Both the position numbers and the translations under genes were made by a program. Source: Klenkia soli (lineage in GTDB: Bacteria > Actinomycetota > Actinomycetes > Mycobacteriales > Geodermatophilaceae). Taken from it: a DNA stretch of 64,000 bases. Below the pieces are notes generated by a model. That model saw nothing but the letters and a program-made list of their open reading frames with translations. It ran no database searches and was not told the DNA's origin. Where the stretch lies: assembly GCF_900103975.1 (NCBI RefSeq), contig NZ_FNIR01000006.1, positions 248,001 through 312,000 of the forward strand. The letters run 5' to 3'. Below are positions 32,829 to 41,506 of the stretch, piece after piece. Positions within the stretch are counted from its first letter, which is position 1. Each line of letters opens with the position of its first letter.

Positions 32829-32844
32829 TCGAACACCTGATCGA
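32829..32844. promoter_or_regulatory. LexA (SOS) box upstream of the DUF222/HNH gene
   Basis: TCGAACACCTGATCGA matches the actinobacterial SOS box TCGAAC-N4-GTTCGA with one mismatch in the right arm. It is 20 bases upstream of the preferred start codon. LexA repression of 13E12-type genes is known in mycobacteria, so DNA-damage induction is likely. Confidence 0.72.
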
Positions 32845-33036
32845 AGAGTAGCGGAACCTCGACAGGTGGGCAAGGCGAAAGCCCAGGTCAAACGGGTGAC
32901 GAGGCCGTCGCCCGGTAGCTGCGCGAGCCGGGGCAAGGGGTGGCCTCGAATCCCTGACGGTCGTCGGTCATCGCAACGGGTGACCACCGTCGGAGATCAG
33001 CGGCCACCCCATGGCCTTCCTCGATACGGTCCGACC

Positions 33037-33507
33037 GTGACGTCAGCAGAGCGGCCGCAACCGCTGGTGGTCCGCCGCGGCGAGGGCGAGCTGCTCGACG
33101 TCGGCGGCATCCGGCACCTGTTCGCGCTCACCGGCGACGACACCGGTGGCCGGTTCGGGCTGGAGGAGTTCGCGCTCCCGCCGTCCACCCTGGGCGCCCG
33201 GCCGCACGTGCACGGCTCGCACGACGAGTACTTCGTCGTCCTGGCCGGGCAGCTGACGCTGAGCACCGCGGGGGACGACGTCGTCCTCGCTCCGGGCGAC
33301 ACGGCGGCCGCACTGCGCGGCACCGCGCACGGCTACCGCAACGACAGCAGCACCGAGCCGGCCCGGGCGCTGTGCCTGTACACCCCGGCCGGCTACGAGC
33401 AGTACTTCCGCGACGTGCACGCCGCCGTCGCCGCGGGCGAGGACCCCACCGACGACCTGCTGGCCGCCCTCCGCTCCCGCTACGACACCACGTCGCTGCC
33501 GCGGTAG
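33037..33507 (+). CDS. Cupin-domain protein
   Basis: Single-cupin protein of 156 residues. The metal motif is PHVHGSHDEYFVVLAGQL (HxHX4EX6G) and the second motif ends TAHGYRN; a short helical tail follows. Function could be a sugar or aromatic isomerase, dioxygenase or regulator-like sensor. GTG at 33037 lies six bases after a TACGGT -10-like hexamer (33025-33030), so the message is probably leaderless. It converges on the GH43 gene and overlaps it by 28 bases. Confidence 0.75.
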   Translation: MTSAERPQPLVVRRGEGELLDVGGIRHLFALTGDDTGGRFGLEEFALPPSTLGARPHVHGSHDEYFVVLAGQLTLSTAGDDVVLAPGDTAAALRGTAHGYRNDSSTEPARALCLYTPAGYEQYFRDVHAAVAAGEDPTDDLLAALRSRYDTTSLPR

Positions 33508-34925
33508 CGGAGGTCGGTGAACGACACCGTCCCGTCGACGGCGAACAACCCCCAGACCCGGCCGGTGAAGGACTTCGCCACCTCGTAGGACCAGTACCGG
33601 CCGTCGAACTCGGCGAGCAGCACCGGGTCGGCGTCGGCCCAGGCGGCCAGCAGCCGCACCACCCCGCCGCCGATCGCCGCAGGTACGAACCCGCTCGGCG
33701 GCAGCTGCTGCTCGATCGTCAGCTGCACCGGACCGGCCGGGAACGCCGCCGTCCAGGTGCTCTCCAGCCCGGACAGCACCGCGCGGCCCGTGACCACGGT
33801 CCGGTCCCCGGAGGTCGCCGCCTCCAGCCCGAACCAGTGCTGCTCGTCGTGCCGGGCGGCCAGGCCACCGCGACCGGCCGACGCGTCGACCACGACGTCG
33901 ACCGCGCAGCCCAGGTGCCGCTGCCGCCGGCCCACGAACACCGGTCGCGGGTCGGCGAGCGTCGTGCCCTCGCCGGTCAGCACCAGGCCGTCGCCGGTCA
34001 GCACCGACGACGGCGTCCGGCGGACGGCGATCCAGTCGTCGCCCCCGGCGACGTCCTCGTCCGGTGTCCCGGTCGGCTCGGGCAGCGTCGCCTGCGGCCA
34101 GCCGTCGACCCAGGTGACCGGGGCCAGGAACGTCTCCCGTCCCAGCGGCGAGAACGCGTTCGCGAAGCCCAGCGGCCGCACGCCGAGCAGCACCAGCGCC
34201 GTCCCGCCGTCCGGGGTGTCGACCAGGTCCGCGTGCCCCAGGTTCTGCACCCGGTGCTCGGTGCCGACCGCGGTGATCACCGGGTTGTCCGGGTTCGCCT
34301 CCCACGGGCCGGACGGCGAGGGGCCGCGGGCGATGCTGACCCGGTGCCCGCGGTCGGTGCCGCCCTCGGCGACCAGCAGGTACCAGTGCTCGCCGCGTCG
34401 GTACAGGTGCGGACCCTCCGGCGCGAACGCCCCGGTGCCCTCCCACACGACGCGCACCGGGCCCAGCGCCTCGCCGGTCGCCAGGTCGACGGGCACCTGC
34501 CGGATCGGGTGCGGAAACCCGCCGAAGGTGATCAGCGCGGTGCCGTCGTCGTCCCAGGCCAGGTCGGGGTCGATGCCCTCGACGGCGGGCACCTGCACGC
34601 CGTCGCTCCACGGGCCGGCCGGGTCGGTGGCCGAGAAGACCACGCAGCCGCGACCGCCCAGCATCACGGTCACGACGACGTGGAAGGTGCCGTCGCGGTG
34701 CCGGATGGTCGGCGCCCAGGTGCCGCCCGGGGTGGGGACGTCGTCCAGTCCCAGCTGCTCGGGCCGCACGGCCACGTGGCCGACCAGCTCCCACGACACC
34801 AGGTCGGTGCTGCGGTGCACGGGCAACCCCGGCAGGTATTCGAACGTCGACGTGACCAGGTAGTACGTGCCGTCGACCAGCACGATGCTCGGGTCCGGGT
34901 GGAAGCCCGGGAGGACCGGGTTCAC
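33480..34925 (-). CDS. GH43 family glycosidase (beta-xylosidase / alpha-arabinofuranosidase type)
   Basis: Inverting five-bladed-propeller glycosidase of 481 residues. Catalytic residues: base Asp11 in GFHPDPSI, modulating Asp119 in EGIDPDLAWDDDG, acid Glu170 in FAPEGPHLY. The C-terminal part (from about 310) is a beta-sandwich as in GH43 xylosidases. No signal peptide, so it acts on imported oligosaccharides. GTG overlaps the esterase stop (GTGA), giving a two-gene esterase/GH43 operon with an IclR-type site upstream; together they suit acetylated or feruloylated arabinoxylan fragments or pentosyl decorations on glycosides. Confidence 0.9.
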   Translation of the reverse strand: MNPVLPGFHPDPSIVLVDGTYYLVTSTFEYLPGLPVHRSTDLVSWELVGHVAVRPEQLGLDDVPTPGGTWAPTIRHRDGTFHVVVTVMLGGRGCVVFSATDPAGPWSDGVQVPAVEGIDPDLAWDDDGTALITFGGFPHPIRQVPVDLATGEALGPVRVVWEGTGAFAPEGPHLYRRGEHWYLLVAEGGTDRGHRVSIARGPSPSGPWEANPDNPVITAVGTEHRVQNLGHADLVDTPDGGTALVLLGVRPLGFANAFSPLGRETFLAPVTWVDGWPQATLPEPTGTPDEDVAGGDDWIAVRRTPSSVLTGDGLVLTGEGTTLADPRPVFVGRRQRHLGCAVDVVVDASAGRGGLAARHDEQHWFGLEAATSGDRTVVTGRAVLSGLESTWTAAFPAGPVQLTIEQQLPPSGFVPAAIGGGVVRLLAAWADADPVLLAEFDGRYWSYEVAKSFTGRVWGLFAVDGTVSFTDLRYRGSDVVS

Positions 34926-35869
34926 GACGCGACCACCTCGCTCATCAGGGCGAGTGCGCGGCCGACGGGTTCGACCGTGGCCGGCAGGTTGAGGAAGCCG
35001 TGCAGCATCCCGGGCAGCACGACCTGCCGGACGTCGACCCCGGCCACCGCCAGCGCCGCGGTGAAGTGCTCGGCCGACACCCGCAGGTCGTCGTACTCGG
35101 CGGTCAGCGCGACCACGGGGCACAGCCCGGTCAGCACCGCCCCGGCCGGCATCGCGTACCCGTCGGCCCGGCTCTCGGGCCCGCCGACGTAGTTCCGGGT
35201 GATCCCGGCGCGGGCCTCCGGGGGGAAGCGCAGCAGCGCGGGCACCTCGGCCATGAGCGCGGTCAGCTCGGCGGTCGCCGGGGGGAGGACGGCGTGCGTC
35301 GTCGTGTAGGCCAGCACCAGGGCGGCCGGCAGCCAGCCGTCGTCGTCCCGCAGCCGCAGGACCGCGCCCGTGGCCAGGTTGCCCCCGGCGCTGGCCCCGC
35401 CCACGGTGATCCGGGCCGGGTCGACGGCGAGGGTCGCGGCCTGGTCGCGCACCCACCGGACGGCGGCCACGACGTCGTCGTGCGGCACCGGGTAGGTCAC
35501 CCCGCCGACGGCGAGCCGGTAGTCGACGCTCACCACCACGGCACCGGCACGCGTGCAGACCTCACGGGCGGTCCGGTCGGCCTCGGGCATGTCGAGGTCG
35601 CCGGCCCGGAACGCCCCGCCGTGCATCCAGACGAAGCCCGGCCGCCCGGTGCCGTCGGCGGTCGGGGAGTAGACGCGGACGGGGACGTCACCGTGCGGCC
35701 CGGGCACGGCGGTGTCCCGCACCTGCACCTCGGGGGCCGGCGGTGCCTCGCCCAGCGACATGAACTCGTCCAGCCTCGCCCGGGACGCCGGGTCGGCCAT
35801 CGCCGCCTCGAAGGACGTCAGCCCGTCGAGAAGGGCGAACTTCGAGGCCTGGGACGGGTGGACGGGCAC
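34922..35869 (-). CDS. HSL-type esterase (alpha/beta hydrolase)
   Basis: Cytoplasmic esterase of 315 residues in the hormone-sensitive lipase family. HGGAF (83-87) forms the oxyanion hole; the nucleophile Ser160 lies in GGASAGGNLA; an Asp in TAEYDDL and His in GMLHGFLN complete the triad. GTG start at 35869 preceded by GAGGAG. It leads the operon with GH43 and sits behind IclR-type site 2, so it may deacylate sugars or phenolic esters before glycosidic cleavage. Confidence 0.87.
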   Translation of the reverse strand: MPVHPSQASKFALLDGLTSFEAAMADPASRARLDEFMSLGEAPPAPEVQVRDTAVPGPHGDVPVRVYSPTADGTGRPGFVWMHGGAFRAGDLDMPEADRTAREVCTRAGAVVVSVDYRLAVGGVTYPVPHDDVVAAVRWVRDQAATLAVDPARITVGGASAGGNLATGAVLRLRDDDGWLPAALVLAYTTTHAVLPPATAELTALMAEVPALLRFPPEARAGITRNYVGGPESRADGYAMPAGAVLTGLCPVVALTAEYDDLRVSAEHFTAALAVAGVDVRQVVLPGMLHGFLNLPATVEPVGRALALMSEVVAS

Positions 35870-35955
35870 GGCGGCTCCTCGACGAGTCGACCCGTGACGT
35901 GCGCCACGGGTGTTCGGTCGACGGTCGGGCACGCGGCGCTGGTCGGCTACGGCCC

Positions 35956-35970
35956 TGCCATTGGGCGGGA
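35956..35970. promoter_or_regulatory. Putative IclR operator, site 2 (esterase/GH43 operon)
   Basis: TGCCATTGGGCGGGA, 13 of 15 positions identical to site 1, 87-101 bases upstream of the esterase start, in the 122-base gap between that gene and the iclR gene. Confidence 0.6.
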
Positions 35971-35991
35971 CGCGGCTGCGACCGGCTCCGC

Positions 35992-36810
35992 TCAGGGCGC
36001 GGGGACCAGCCCGATCGAGCGCTGGGCGCCGAGGCCGCGCGAGATGGCCCGGGCGGCGGTGCGGACGGCGGGGCCCAGCAGCCGCGGCTCGGCGTGCTCG
36101 AGCGGGACGACGACCGACAGTGCCGCGGCGATGCGGTCGTCGGCGCCGAACACCGGGGCGGCGACGCTGACCAGCGGCTGCGGGGCGCGGCGGCGGAGCA
36201 CGTGCAGGCCGTCCTGGCGGATCGCGGCCAGCGTGCGGCGCAGTGCGGCGGGGGAGACCGCGACCTTCTCCGGCTCGTGCACCAGCGGCCGGCCCAGCAC
36301 CTCCTCCTGGAACTCGGACTCGGCGTACGCCAGCAGCACCAGCCCGACCCCGGTGGAGTGCAGCGGCAAGCGGCCGCCGACCCGGTAGAGCACCGGCATC
36401 GCCAGGTGGGAGGACAGCCGTTCGACCAGCAGGCCCTGGTCGCCGTCCCGGACCGCGAGGAGCACGTGCTGCCGGGTGACCTCCTCCAGGTCGCCCATGT
36501 AGGGCATGGCCACCTGCTTGAGGCCCTGCGCCCGGGGGGCCAGCGAGGCCACCTCCCACAGCCGTAGGCCGATCGAGTAGCGACCCTCGGCGTCGCGCTC
36601 CAGGGCGCCCCATGCCACCAGCCGGCCGGCCAGCCGCAGCGTGGAGCTGGTCGGGATGCCGCTGCGCCGGGCCAGCTCGCCCAAGGTCATGGACCGGCGG
36701 CGGGCGTCGAAGGCACCCAGCAGCGCGAAGGCCCGGTCGACCACGGGATCGCCCTGCGGCGGGCGCTTGCCGCGGACGCGGGGCTCGGTGACCGGGATCT
36801 CGTGTGCCAT
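35992..36810 (-). CDS. IclR-family transcriptional regulator
   Basis: Regulator of 272 residues. The N-terminal winged helix is DRAFALLGAFDARRRSMTLGELARRSGIPTSSTLRLAGRLVAWGALE (about 24-70); the C-terminal effector domain has VLYRVGGRLPLHSTGVGLVLLA and VSVAAPVFGADDRIAAALSVVVP. The start codon lies within a copy of its putative operator and no ribosome site precedes it, suggesting a leaderless, self-regulated message. It is divergent from the importer/glycosidase operon and lies beside the esterase/GH43 operon. IclR proteins often sense aromatic acids or small carboxylates, which would suit induction by an aglycone product. Confidence 0.9.
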   Translation of the reverse strand: MAHEIPVTEPRVRGKRPPQGDPVVDRAFALLGAFDARRRSMTLGELARRSGIPTSSTLRLAGRLVAWGALERDAEGRYSIGLRLWEVASLAPRAQGLKQVAMPYMGDLEEVTRQHVLLAVRDGDQGLLVERLSSHLAMPVLYRVGGRLPLHSTGVGLVLLAYAESEFQEEVLGRPLVHEPEKVAVSPAALRRTLAAIRQDGLHVLRRRAPQPLVSVAAPVFGADDRIAAALSVVVPLEHAEPRLLGPAVRTAARAISRGLGAQRSIGLVPAP

Positions 36811-36819
36811 TGACCGGCA
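36805..36819. promoter_or_regulatory. Putative IclR operator, site 3 (iclR / importer promoter)
   Basis: TGCCATTGACCGGCA, 14 of 15 positions identical to site 1. The iclR start codon (complement of 36808-36810) is inside it, and it lies 103 bases upstream of the binding-protein ATG. Overlapping palindromes TGACGTCA and GTCACGTGAC follow at 36827-36840 and may belong to the divergent promoters. Confidence 0.65.
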
Positions 36820-36921
36820 TTGTGCCTGACGTCACGTGACCCGCGCCTCCATGGTCGACGGCGACCGGGATCAGGCCCGGGTCCCGACGAGCTCGTCACC
36901 GGCGAAGGAGCCCACACGCAC

Positions 36922-38466
36922 ATGAATCGTTCCAAGAAGCTCGGGGTGGCGGTCGCCGCCGTCAGCGCGCTCGGCCTCACCGCCTGCGGCGGCGGCTCCG
37001 GCGGCGGTGGCAGCAGCCAGAGCGCCGAGGGCACGCTGACCGTCGCGTTCGACGCCGACGCCGCGCCCACCGGCTACGACCCGCTGCTCTACTCGCAGGG
37101 CCAGTTCACCTTCTTCGGCTCGATGTACGACGCCCTCTTCGAGACCGACACCGACGGCGTCTCGCAGCCCTCGCTGGCCACCGGCTACACCAACAGCGCC
37201 GACAACCTGCAGACCACGCTGACCCTGCGCGACGACGTCACGTTCACCGACGGCTCGAGCCTGGACGCCGACCTGGTCAAGGCCAACCTCGACCGGCGCA
37301 CCGACACCGACCTCACCGCCTACGGCGCCTTCGCCAGCGGCGGGGCCAGCGAGATCACCGACGTCACGGTCACCGACCCGCAGACCGTCGTCATCACCTG
37401 GGCCGCCGCGCAGGCCACGCCCGAGAACAGCCTGGTCGACACCCAGGGCGCCATCGTCGGCAAGGACGGCGTCGACGACCCCGACTCGCTCGAGACCACC
37501 CCCGACGGCTCGGGTGCCTACACCCTCGACGGCGACGCCAGCACCCGCGCCAGCTCGTACACGGTGACGAAGAACGCCGACAACTGGGACGCCGACAGCT
37601 GGTCCTACGACACCATCGTCTTCACCGTCATCACCGACGCCCAGGCGCTGGCCAACGCGGTCGTCTCCGGCCAGGCCGACGTGGCGACGATCCTCGACCC
37701 GTCGACGATCGACCTGGTCGAGTCGCAGCAGAAGACGGTCAGCGTCGGCGGCACGATCGTCGGCTTCCCGGTCACCGACAAGACCGGCGCGATCAACCCG
37801 GCCTTCGGCAACGTCGAGGTCCGACAGGCGCTGATCTACGCCACGGACCGCCAGTCCCTGGTGGACGACCTGCACCCCGGTGCGCGTGCCACCTCGCAGC
37901 TGTTCCCCGAGGCGGCCGAGGGCTTCGACGCCGCGCTGGACACCGAGTACGCCTACGACCCCGACAAGGCCGAGCAGCTGCTGGCCGACGCCGGGTACGC
38001 CGACGGCCTCGAGGTGAACCTGACGGTCCTGGGCCAGCCCGACGAGGACGCCGTCGCCATCCAGGCCCAGTGGGCCCAGGTCGGCATCACGCTGAACTTC
38101 ATCACCGCGACCTCGACCGACCAGGCCTTCGCCGCGGTCTCGACCGACCCGATCCTCTTCGGGCCCTTCGCCGTGGGCGCCAACCCCGCCGGCTTCATCG
38201 CCGGGGTCGTCGTCGGCGGGTTCATGAACCTGCAGCAGGCGCAGGACGCGGACATCTCGGCGGCGCTGGGCGCCTCGCTGGGCACCACCGGTGACACCCA
38301 GGAGCAGGCGCTCACCCAGCTGAACACCCTGCTGACCGAGCGCGGCTGGTACGTGCCGGTCTACGAGGACTTCACCTACGCCGGCTACAACGCCGACTCG
38401 GTGCAGGAGCCCTCGTTCGCCGGGACGAACAACTACCTGGTGCTCTCGGCCATCCAGCCGGCCTGA
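36922..38466 (+). CDS. ABC transporter substrate-binding lipoprotein (SBP_bac_5, Dpp/Opp type)
   Basis: Lipid-anchored binding protein of 514 residues. Signal peptide with lipobox LTAC (Cys22), a glycine/serine linker, then the family-5 fold (GYDPLLYSQGQFTFFGSMYDALFE; FGNVEVRQALIYATDRQSLVDDL). The family takes up peptides, nickel and also oligosaccharides and glycosides. ATG at 36922 with GAAGGAG upstream. First gene of a seven-gene rightward operon ending in glycosidases, so I infer a glycoside substrate. A strong hairpin follows its stop, which would keep binding protein more abundant than the permeases. Confidence 0.92.
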   Translation: MNRSKKLGVAVAAVSALGLTACGGGSGGGGSSQSAEGTLTVAFDADAAPTGYDPLLYSQGQFTFFGSMYDALFETDTDGVSQPSLATGYTNSADNLQTTLTLRDDVTFTDGSSLDADLVKANLDRRTDTDLTAYGAFASGGASEITDVTVTDPQTVVITWAAAQATPENSLVDTQGAIVGKDGVDDPDSLETTPDGSGAYTLDGDASTRASSYTVTKNADNWDADSWSYDTIVFTVITDAQALANAVVSGQADVATILDPSTIDLVESQQKTVSVGGTIVGFPVTDKTGAINPAFGNVEVRQALIYATDRQSLVDDLHPGARATSQLFPEAAEGFDAALDTEYAYDPDKAEQLLADAGYADGLEVNLTVLGQPDEDAVAIQAQWAQVGITLNFITATSTDQAFAAVSTDPILFGPFAVGANPAGFIAGVVVGGFMNLQQAQDADISAALGASLGTTGDTQEQALTQLNTLLTERGWYVPVYEDFTYAGYNADSVQEPSFAGTNNYLVLSAIQPA

Positions 38467-38474
38467 CGTCACCC

Positions 38475-38509
38475 GCCGGTGGCCGGGCTGCTGCAGCCCG
38501 GCCACCGGC
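38475..38509 (+). terminator. Intercistronic hairpin after the binding-protein gene
   Basis: A 16-base perfect stem (GCCGGTGGCCGGGCTG / CAGCCCGGCCACCGGC) with a three-base loop begins nine bases after the stop codon. No T-run follows, so it is more likely a partial terminator or 3'-end stabiliser within the operon than a full stop. Confidence 0.65.
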
Positions 38510-38537
38510 ACCCACCCCCTCCCGACTGGAGCCCCCG

Positions 38538-39479
38538 ATGCTCGCCTTCGTCGCACGCCGGCTGGCGTTCGCCGTCGTCACGGTGCTCGTCGCCGTGCTG
38601 ATCAGCTTCCTGCTGGTGCACGCCAGCGACACCACGCCCGGCGCCGTCCGGCTCGGGGCGGGGGCCACCGCGGCCGACATCGCCGCGGAGAACGCCCGGC
38701 TGGGCTGGGACGACCCGCTGTGGCAGCAGTTCGGGCGCTACCTGGGCCAGCTGGTCCACCTCGACCTGGGCACCTCGCTGATCGACGGCCGGGACATCGA
38801 GTCCGACCTCGCCGCGCGGCTCCCGGTCACTGCCTCCGTCGCCGTGCTGGCCACGCTGCTCTCTGGCCTGGTCGGGGTGCTCCTCGGCGTCGCCGCCGCC
38901 GTCCGCGGCGGCCGGTTCGCCAAGGCCATCACCACCAGCAGCGGCATCGCGCTGTCGTTGCCGCAGTTCTGGATCGGCGTCCTGCTGGTCTACGTGCTCT
39001 CCCTGCAGGCCGGCCTGCTGCCGGCCACCGGCTACGTGCCCTTCACGACCAACCCCGGCCGCTGGCTGGACAGCATCACCCTGCCGGTGCTGGCGCTCAC
39101 CGTCGGCGGCGCCGCGATCGTCGCCCGCACCTCGGCGGCCTCGATGCGCGAGGTGCTGGGCGCCGAGCACATCCGCACCCTGCGGGCCACCGGGACGCCG
39201 GAGTGGCGGATCCGCTACGTGCACGCCCTGCGCTCGGCCGCCGTCCCGGTGGTGGCGGTGCTGGGCATCCAGTTCATCGCGCTGTTCGGCGGCTCGGTGA
39301 TCATCGAGAACCTCTTCGCCCTGCCCGGGCTCGGCCAGGCCAGCCAGGCGGCCGCGAGCTCCGGCGACTTCCCGGCGCTGGTCGGGGTGGTCGTCGTCGC
39401 GACCGTCGTCGTCGTCCTGGTCAACCTGCTGCTGGACCTGGTCACCGCAGCCCTCGACCCGAAGGTGCGTGCCGCGTGA
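38538..39479 (+). CDS. ABC transporter permease (DppB/OppB type)
   Basis: Permease of 313 residues with about six transmembrane helices. It begins LAFVARRLAFAVVTVLVAVLISFLLVH, contains the LPQFWIGVLLVYVLS helix, and the ATPase-contact EAA loop EHIRTLRATGTPEWRIRYVHALRSA followed by FGGSVIIENLFALPGLGQ. It pairs with the permease half of the following fusion protein. The stop overlaps that gene's GTG (GTGA). Confidence 0.92.
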   Translation: MLAFVARRLAFAVVTVLVAVLISFLLVHASDTTPGAVRLGAGATAADIAAENARLGWDDPLWQQFGRYLGQLVHLDLGTSLIDGRDIESDLAARLPVTASVAVLATLLSGLVGVLLGVAAAVRGGRFAKAITTSSGIALSLPQFWIGVLLVYVLSLQAGLLPATGYVPFTTNPGRWLDSITLPVLALTVGGAAIVARTSAASMREVLGAEHIRTLRATGTPEWRIRYVHALRSAAVPVVAVLGIQFIALFGGSVIIENLFALPGLGQASQAAASSGDFPALVGVVVVATVVVVLVNLLLDLVTAALDPKVRAA

Positions 39480-41506
39480 GCGCTCCCCAGCCGTTGCCCG
39501 ACGCCGATCTGCTGGCCCCCGACAAGCCGGCGACCGAGCCGGCCCGCACGCGCCGGGTCCCCGCCTTCCTCCGCCGGCCGGGTGGTGCGCTGGGCGCCCT
39601 CTGGCTCGTCGTGGTGGTCGTCGGCTCGCTGACCGCCCCGCTGTGGGTGCCCTACGACGTCACCACCCAGGACCTCGCCAACCGGCTGGCGCTGCCCTCG
39701 GCCGACCACCTGCTGGGCACCGACCCGCTGGGCCGCGACCTGCTCAGCCGCATCGCCACCGCGGGCTCGCTGCCGCTGCTGTCCTCGGCGCTGATGCTGG
39801 TGGTCGCCTTCGCGATCGGGCTGCCGCTGGCGCTGGTCGCCGCCGAGCGCCCCGGGCGCACCGAGCGGTTCATCAGCCGGGCCACCGAGGTGCTGCTGGC
39901 GCTGCCGGCCACCGTGCTGCTGCTGGCCGTCATCGGCATCGTCGGCAACGAGATCCCGCTGGTCATGGCGGTGTTCGGCGTGCTGCTCTCGGCCGCGGTC
40001 TACCGGGTGATGCTCGGGGTGGCGCAGTCGGTGCGCCAGCGGCTCTACGTCGACGCCGCCCGGGTCGACGGCCTGGGCTCGCTGCGGGTGAACGTGCGGC
40101 ACGTGCTGCCGGCCATGGGCACCGTGATCGCGGTGCAGGGCGCGCAGCTGTTCGGCATCGGCATCCTGGTCGTCGCCGGCCTGGCCTTCCTCGGCTTCGG
40201 CCCGGGCGAGCCCGCCCCCAGCTGGGGCTTCATGATCAACGACGCCTCCTCGCACCTGTTCGACGGCCCGTGGCTGCTGGTGCCCTCGGGCCTGGTGCTG
40301 GCGCTCACCGTCGTCGCCGCCAACGAGCTGGCCGACGCCCTCGCCGCCCGCGGCGGGGCCGGGGCGAAGCGGCGCTCCCGCAAGCAGGTCCGCGCGGCCG
40401 CGGCGGCAGCGGCGGCAGCGCAGGGGGAGTCGGGCTCGGAGCAGGACGCCGTCGCGCAGCCGGTCCCGGACGACGCCGTGCTCGCCGTCCGCGACCTGCG
40501 GGTCAGCGTGGTCGGCGGGCCGGACCTGGTCACCGGCGTCTCGCTCACCGTCCGCCGGGGCACCGTGCTGGGCCTGGTCGGCGAGTCCGGCTGCGGCAAG
40601 TCGATGACCGCCCGCTCGCTGCTGGGCCTCCTGCCCGACGGCGTGGCCGTCTCCGGCGGCTCGATCATCTTCCAGGGCACCGACCTCGTCGGCCGGCCCG
40701 AGAAGGAGCTGCGCGGCTACCGCGGCAGCCGGATCGCGCTGATCTCGCAGGAGCCGATGGTCGCCCTCGACCCCGCGTTCTCGATCGCCGCCCAGCTCAC
40801 CGGCCCGATCCGCCGCCATCGCGGCGTCGGTCGGGGCGAGGCCCGAACCATCGCCGCGGAGCTGCTGCGCAACGTCGGCATCGTCGACGCCGACCGCATC
40901 CTGCGCAGCTACCCGCACCAGCTCTCGGGCGGCATGGCCCAGCGGGTCTGCATCGCCCTGGCGCTGACCGGCGAGCCCGACCTGCTGGTCGCCGACGAGC
41001 CGACCACCGCGCTGGACGTCACCGTGCAGGCCGAGATCCTCAGCCTGCTGCGGGCACTGGTCCGCGACACCGGCCTGTCGGTCGTCCTGGTCACCCACGA
41101 CCTGGGCGTGGTCGCCGACCTCTGCGACGACGTCGCGGTCATGTACGCCGGCGAGGTCGTCGAGGCCGGCGCCACCGCCGGGGTGCTCGACGAGCCCCGG
41201 CACCCGTACACGATGGCCCTGCTGGGCGCCGACCCGCACGTGCCCGACGGCGAGCCCGTGCCCGAGCGGCTGGCCTCGATCGCCGGCACCGTGCCCTCCC
41301 CGGGCACCTGGCCCGAGGGCTGCCGGTTCGCCGGCCGCTGCCTGTTCGCCACCGACGCCTGCCGGACACCGTTCCCGACCGTGCCCGCGCACGGCGGCGG
41401 ACTGGTCCGCTGCGTCCGAGTGGAGGACCTGGCGCTGCACCAGATCAGCTGGACGCCCGAGGAAGCCGGCGCCGAGACCGCCACCACCGCCGGAGGAGCC
41501 CGATGA
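39476..41506 (+). CDS. Fused ABC permease-ATPase (DppC + DppD)
   Basis: Fusion of 676 residues. Residues about 25-300 are a DppC-type permease ([18 protein letters not shown] loop [30 protein letters not shown]). An alanine-rich linker (about 300-345) leads to a DppD ATPase with Walker [10 protein letters not shown] (about 368-376), signature LSGGMAQRV (about 483-491), Walker [13 protein letters not shown] and the C-terminal oligopeptide-type [14 protein letters not shown] cysteine cluster. Such fusions occur in actinobacteria; the frame is continuous, so it is not an assembly error. GTG start overlapping the DppB-type stop. Confidence 0.93.
   Translation: MSAPQPLPDADLLAPDKPATEPARTRRVPAFLRRPGGALGALWLVVVVVGSLTAPLWVPYDVTTQDLANRLALPSADHLLGTDPLGRDLLSRIATAGSLPLLSSALMLVVAFAIGLPLALVAAERPGRTERFISRATEVLLALPATVLLLAVIGIVGNEIPLVMAVFGVLLSAAVYRVMLGVAQSVRQRLYVDAARVDGLGSLRVNVRHVLPAMGTVIAVQGAQLFGIGILVVAGLAFLGFGPGEPAPSWGFMINDASSHLFDGPWLLVPSGLVLALTVVAANELADALAARGGAGAKRRSRKQVRAAAAAAAAAQGESGSEQDAVAQPVPDDAVLAVRDLRVSVVGGPDLVTGVSLTVRRGTVLGLVGESGCGKSMTARSLLGLLPDGVAVSGGSIIFQGTDLVGRPEKELRGYRGSRIALISQEPMVALDPAFSIAAQLTGPIRRHRGVGRGEARTIAAELLRNVGIVDADRILRSYPHQLSGGMAQRVCIALALTGEPDLLVADEPTTALDVTVQAEILSLLRALVRDTGLSVVLVTHDLGVVADLCDDVAVMYAGEVVEAGATAGVLDEPRHPYTMALLGADPHVPDGEPVPERLASIAGTVPSPGTWPEGCRFAGRCLFATDACRTPFPTVPAHGGGLVRCVRVEDLALHQISWTPEEAGAETATTAGGAR

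Noticed and set aside
32836-32836. Upstream GTG start for the DUF222/HNH gene
   Set aside because: It lies inside the LexA box and has no ribosome site; the GTG at 32809 has AAAGGAGG at proper spacing.
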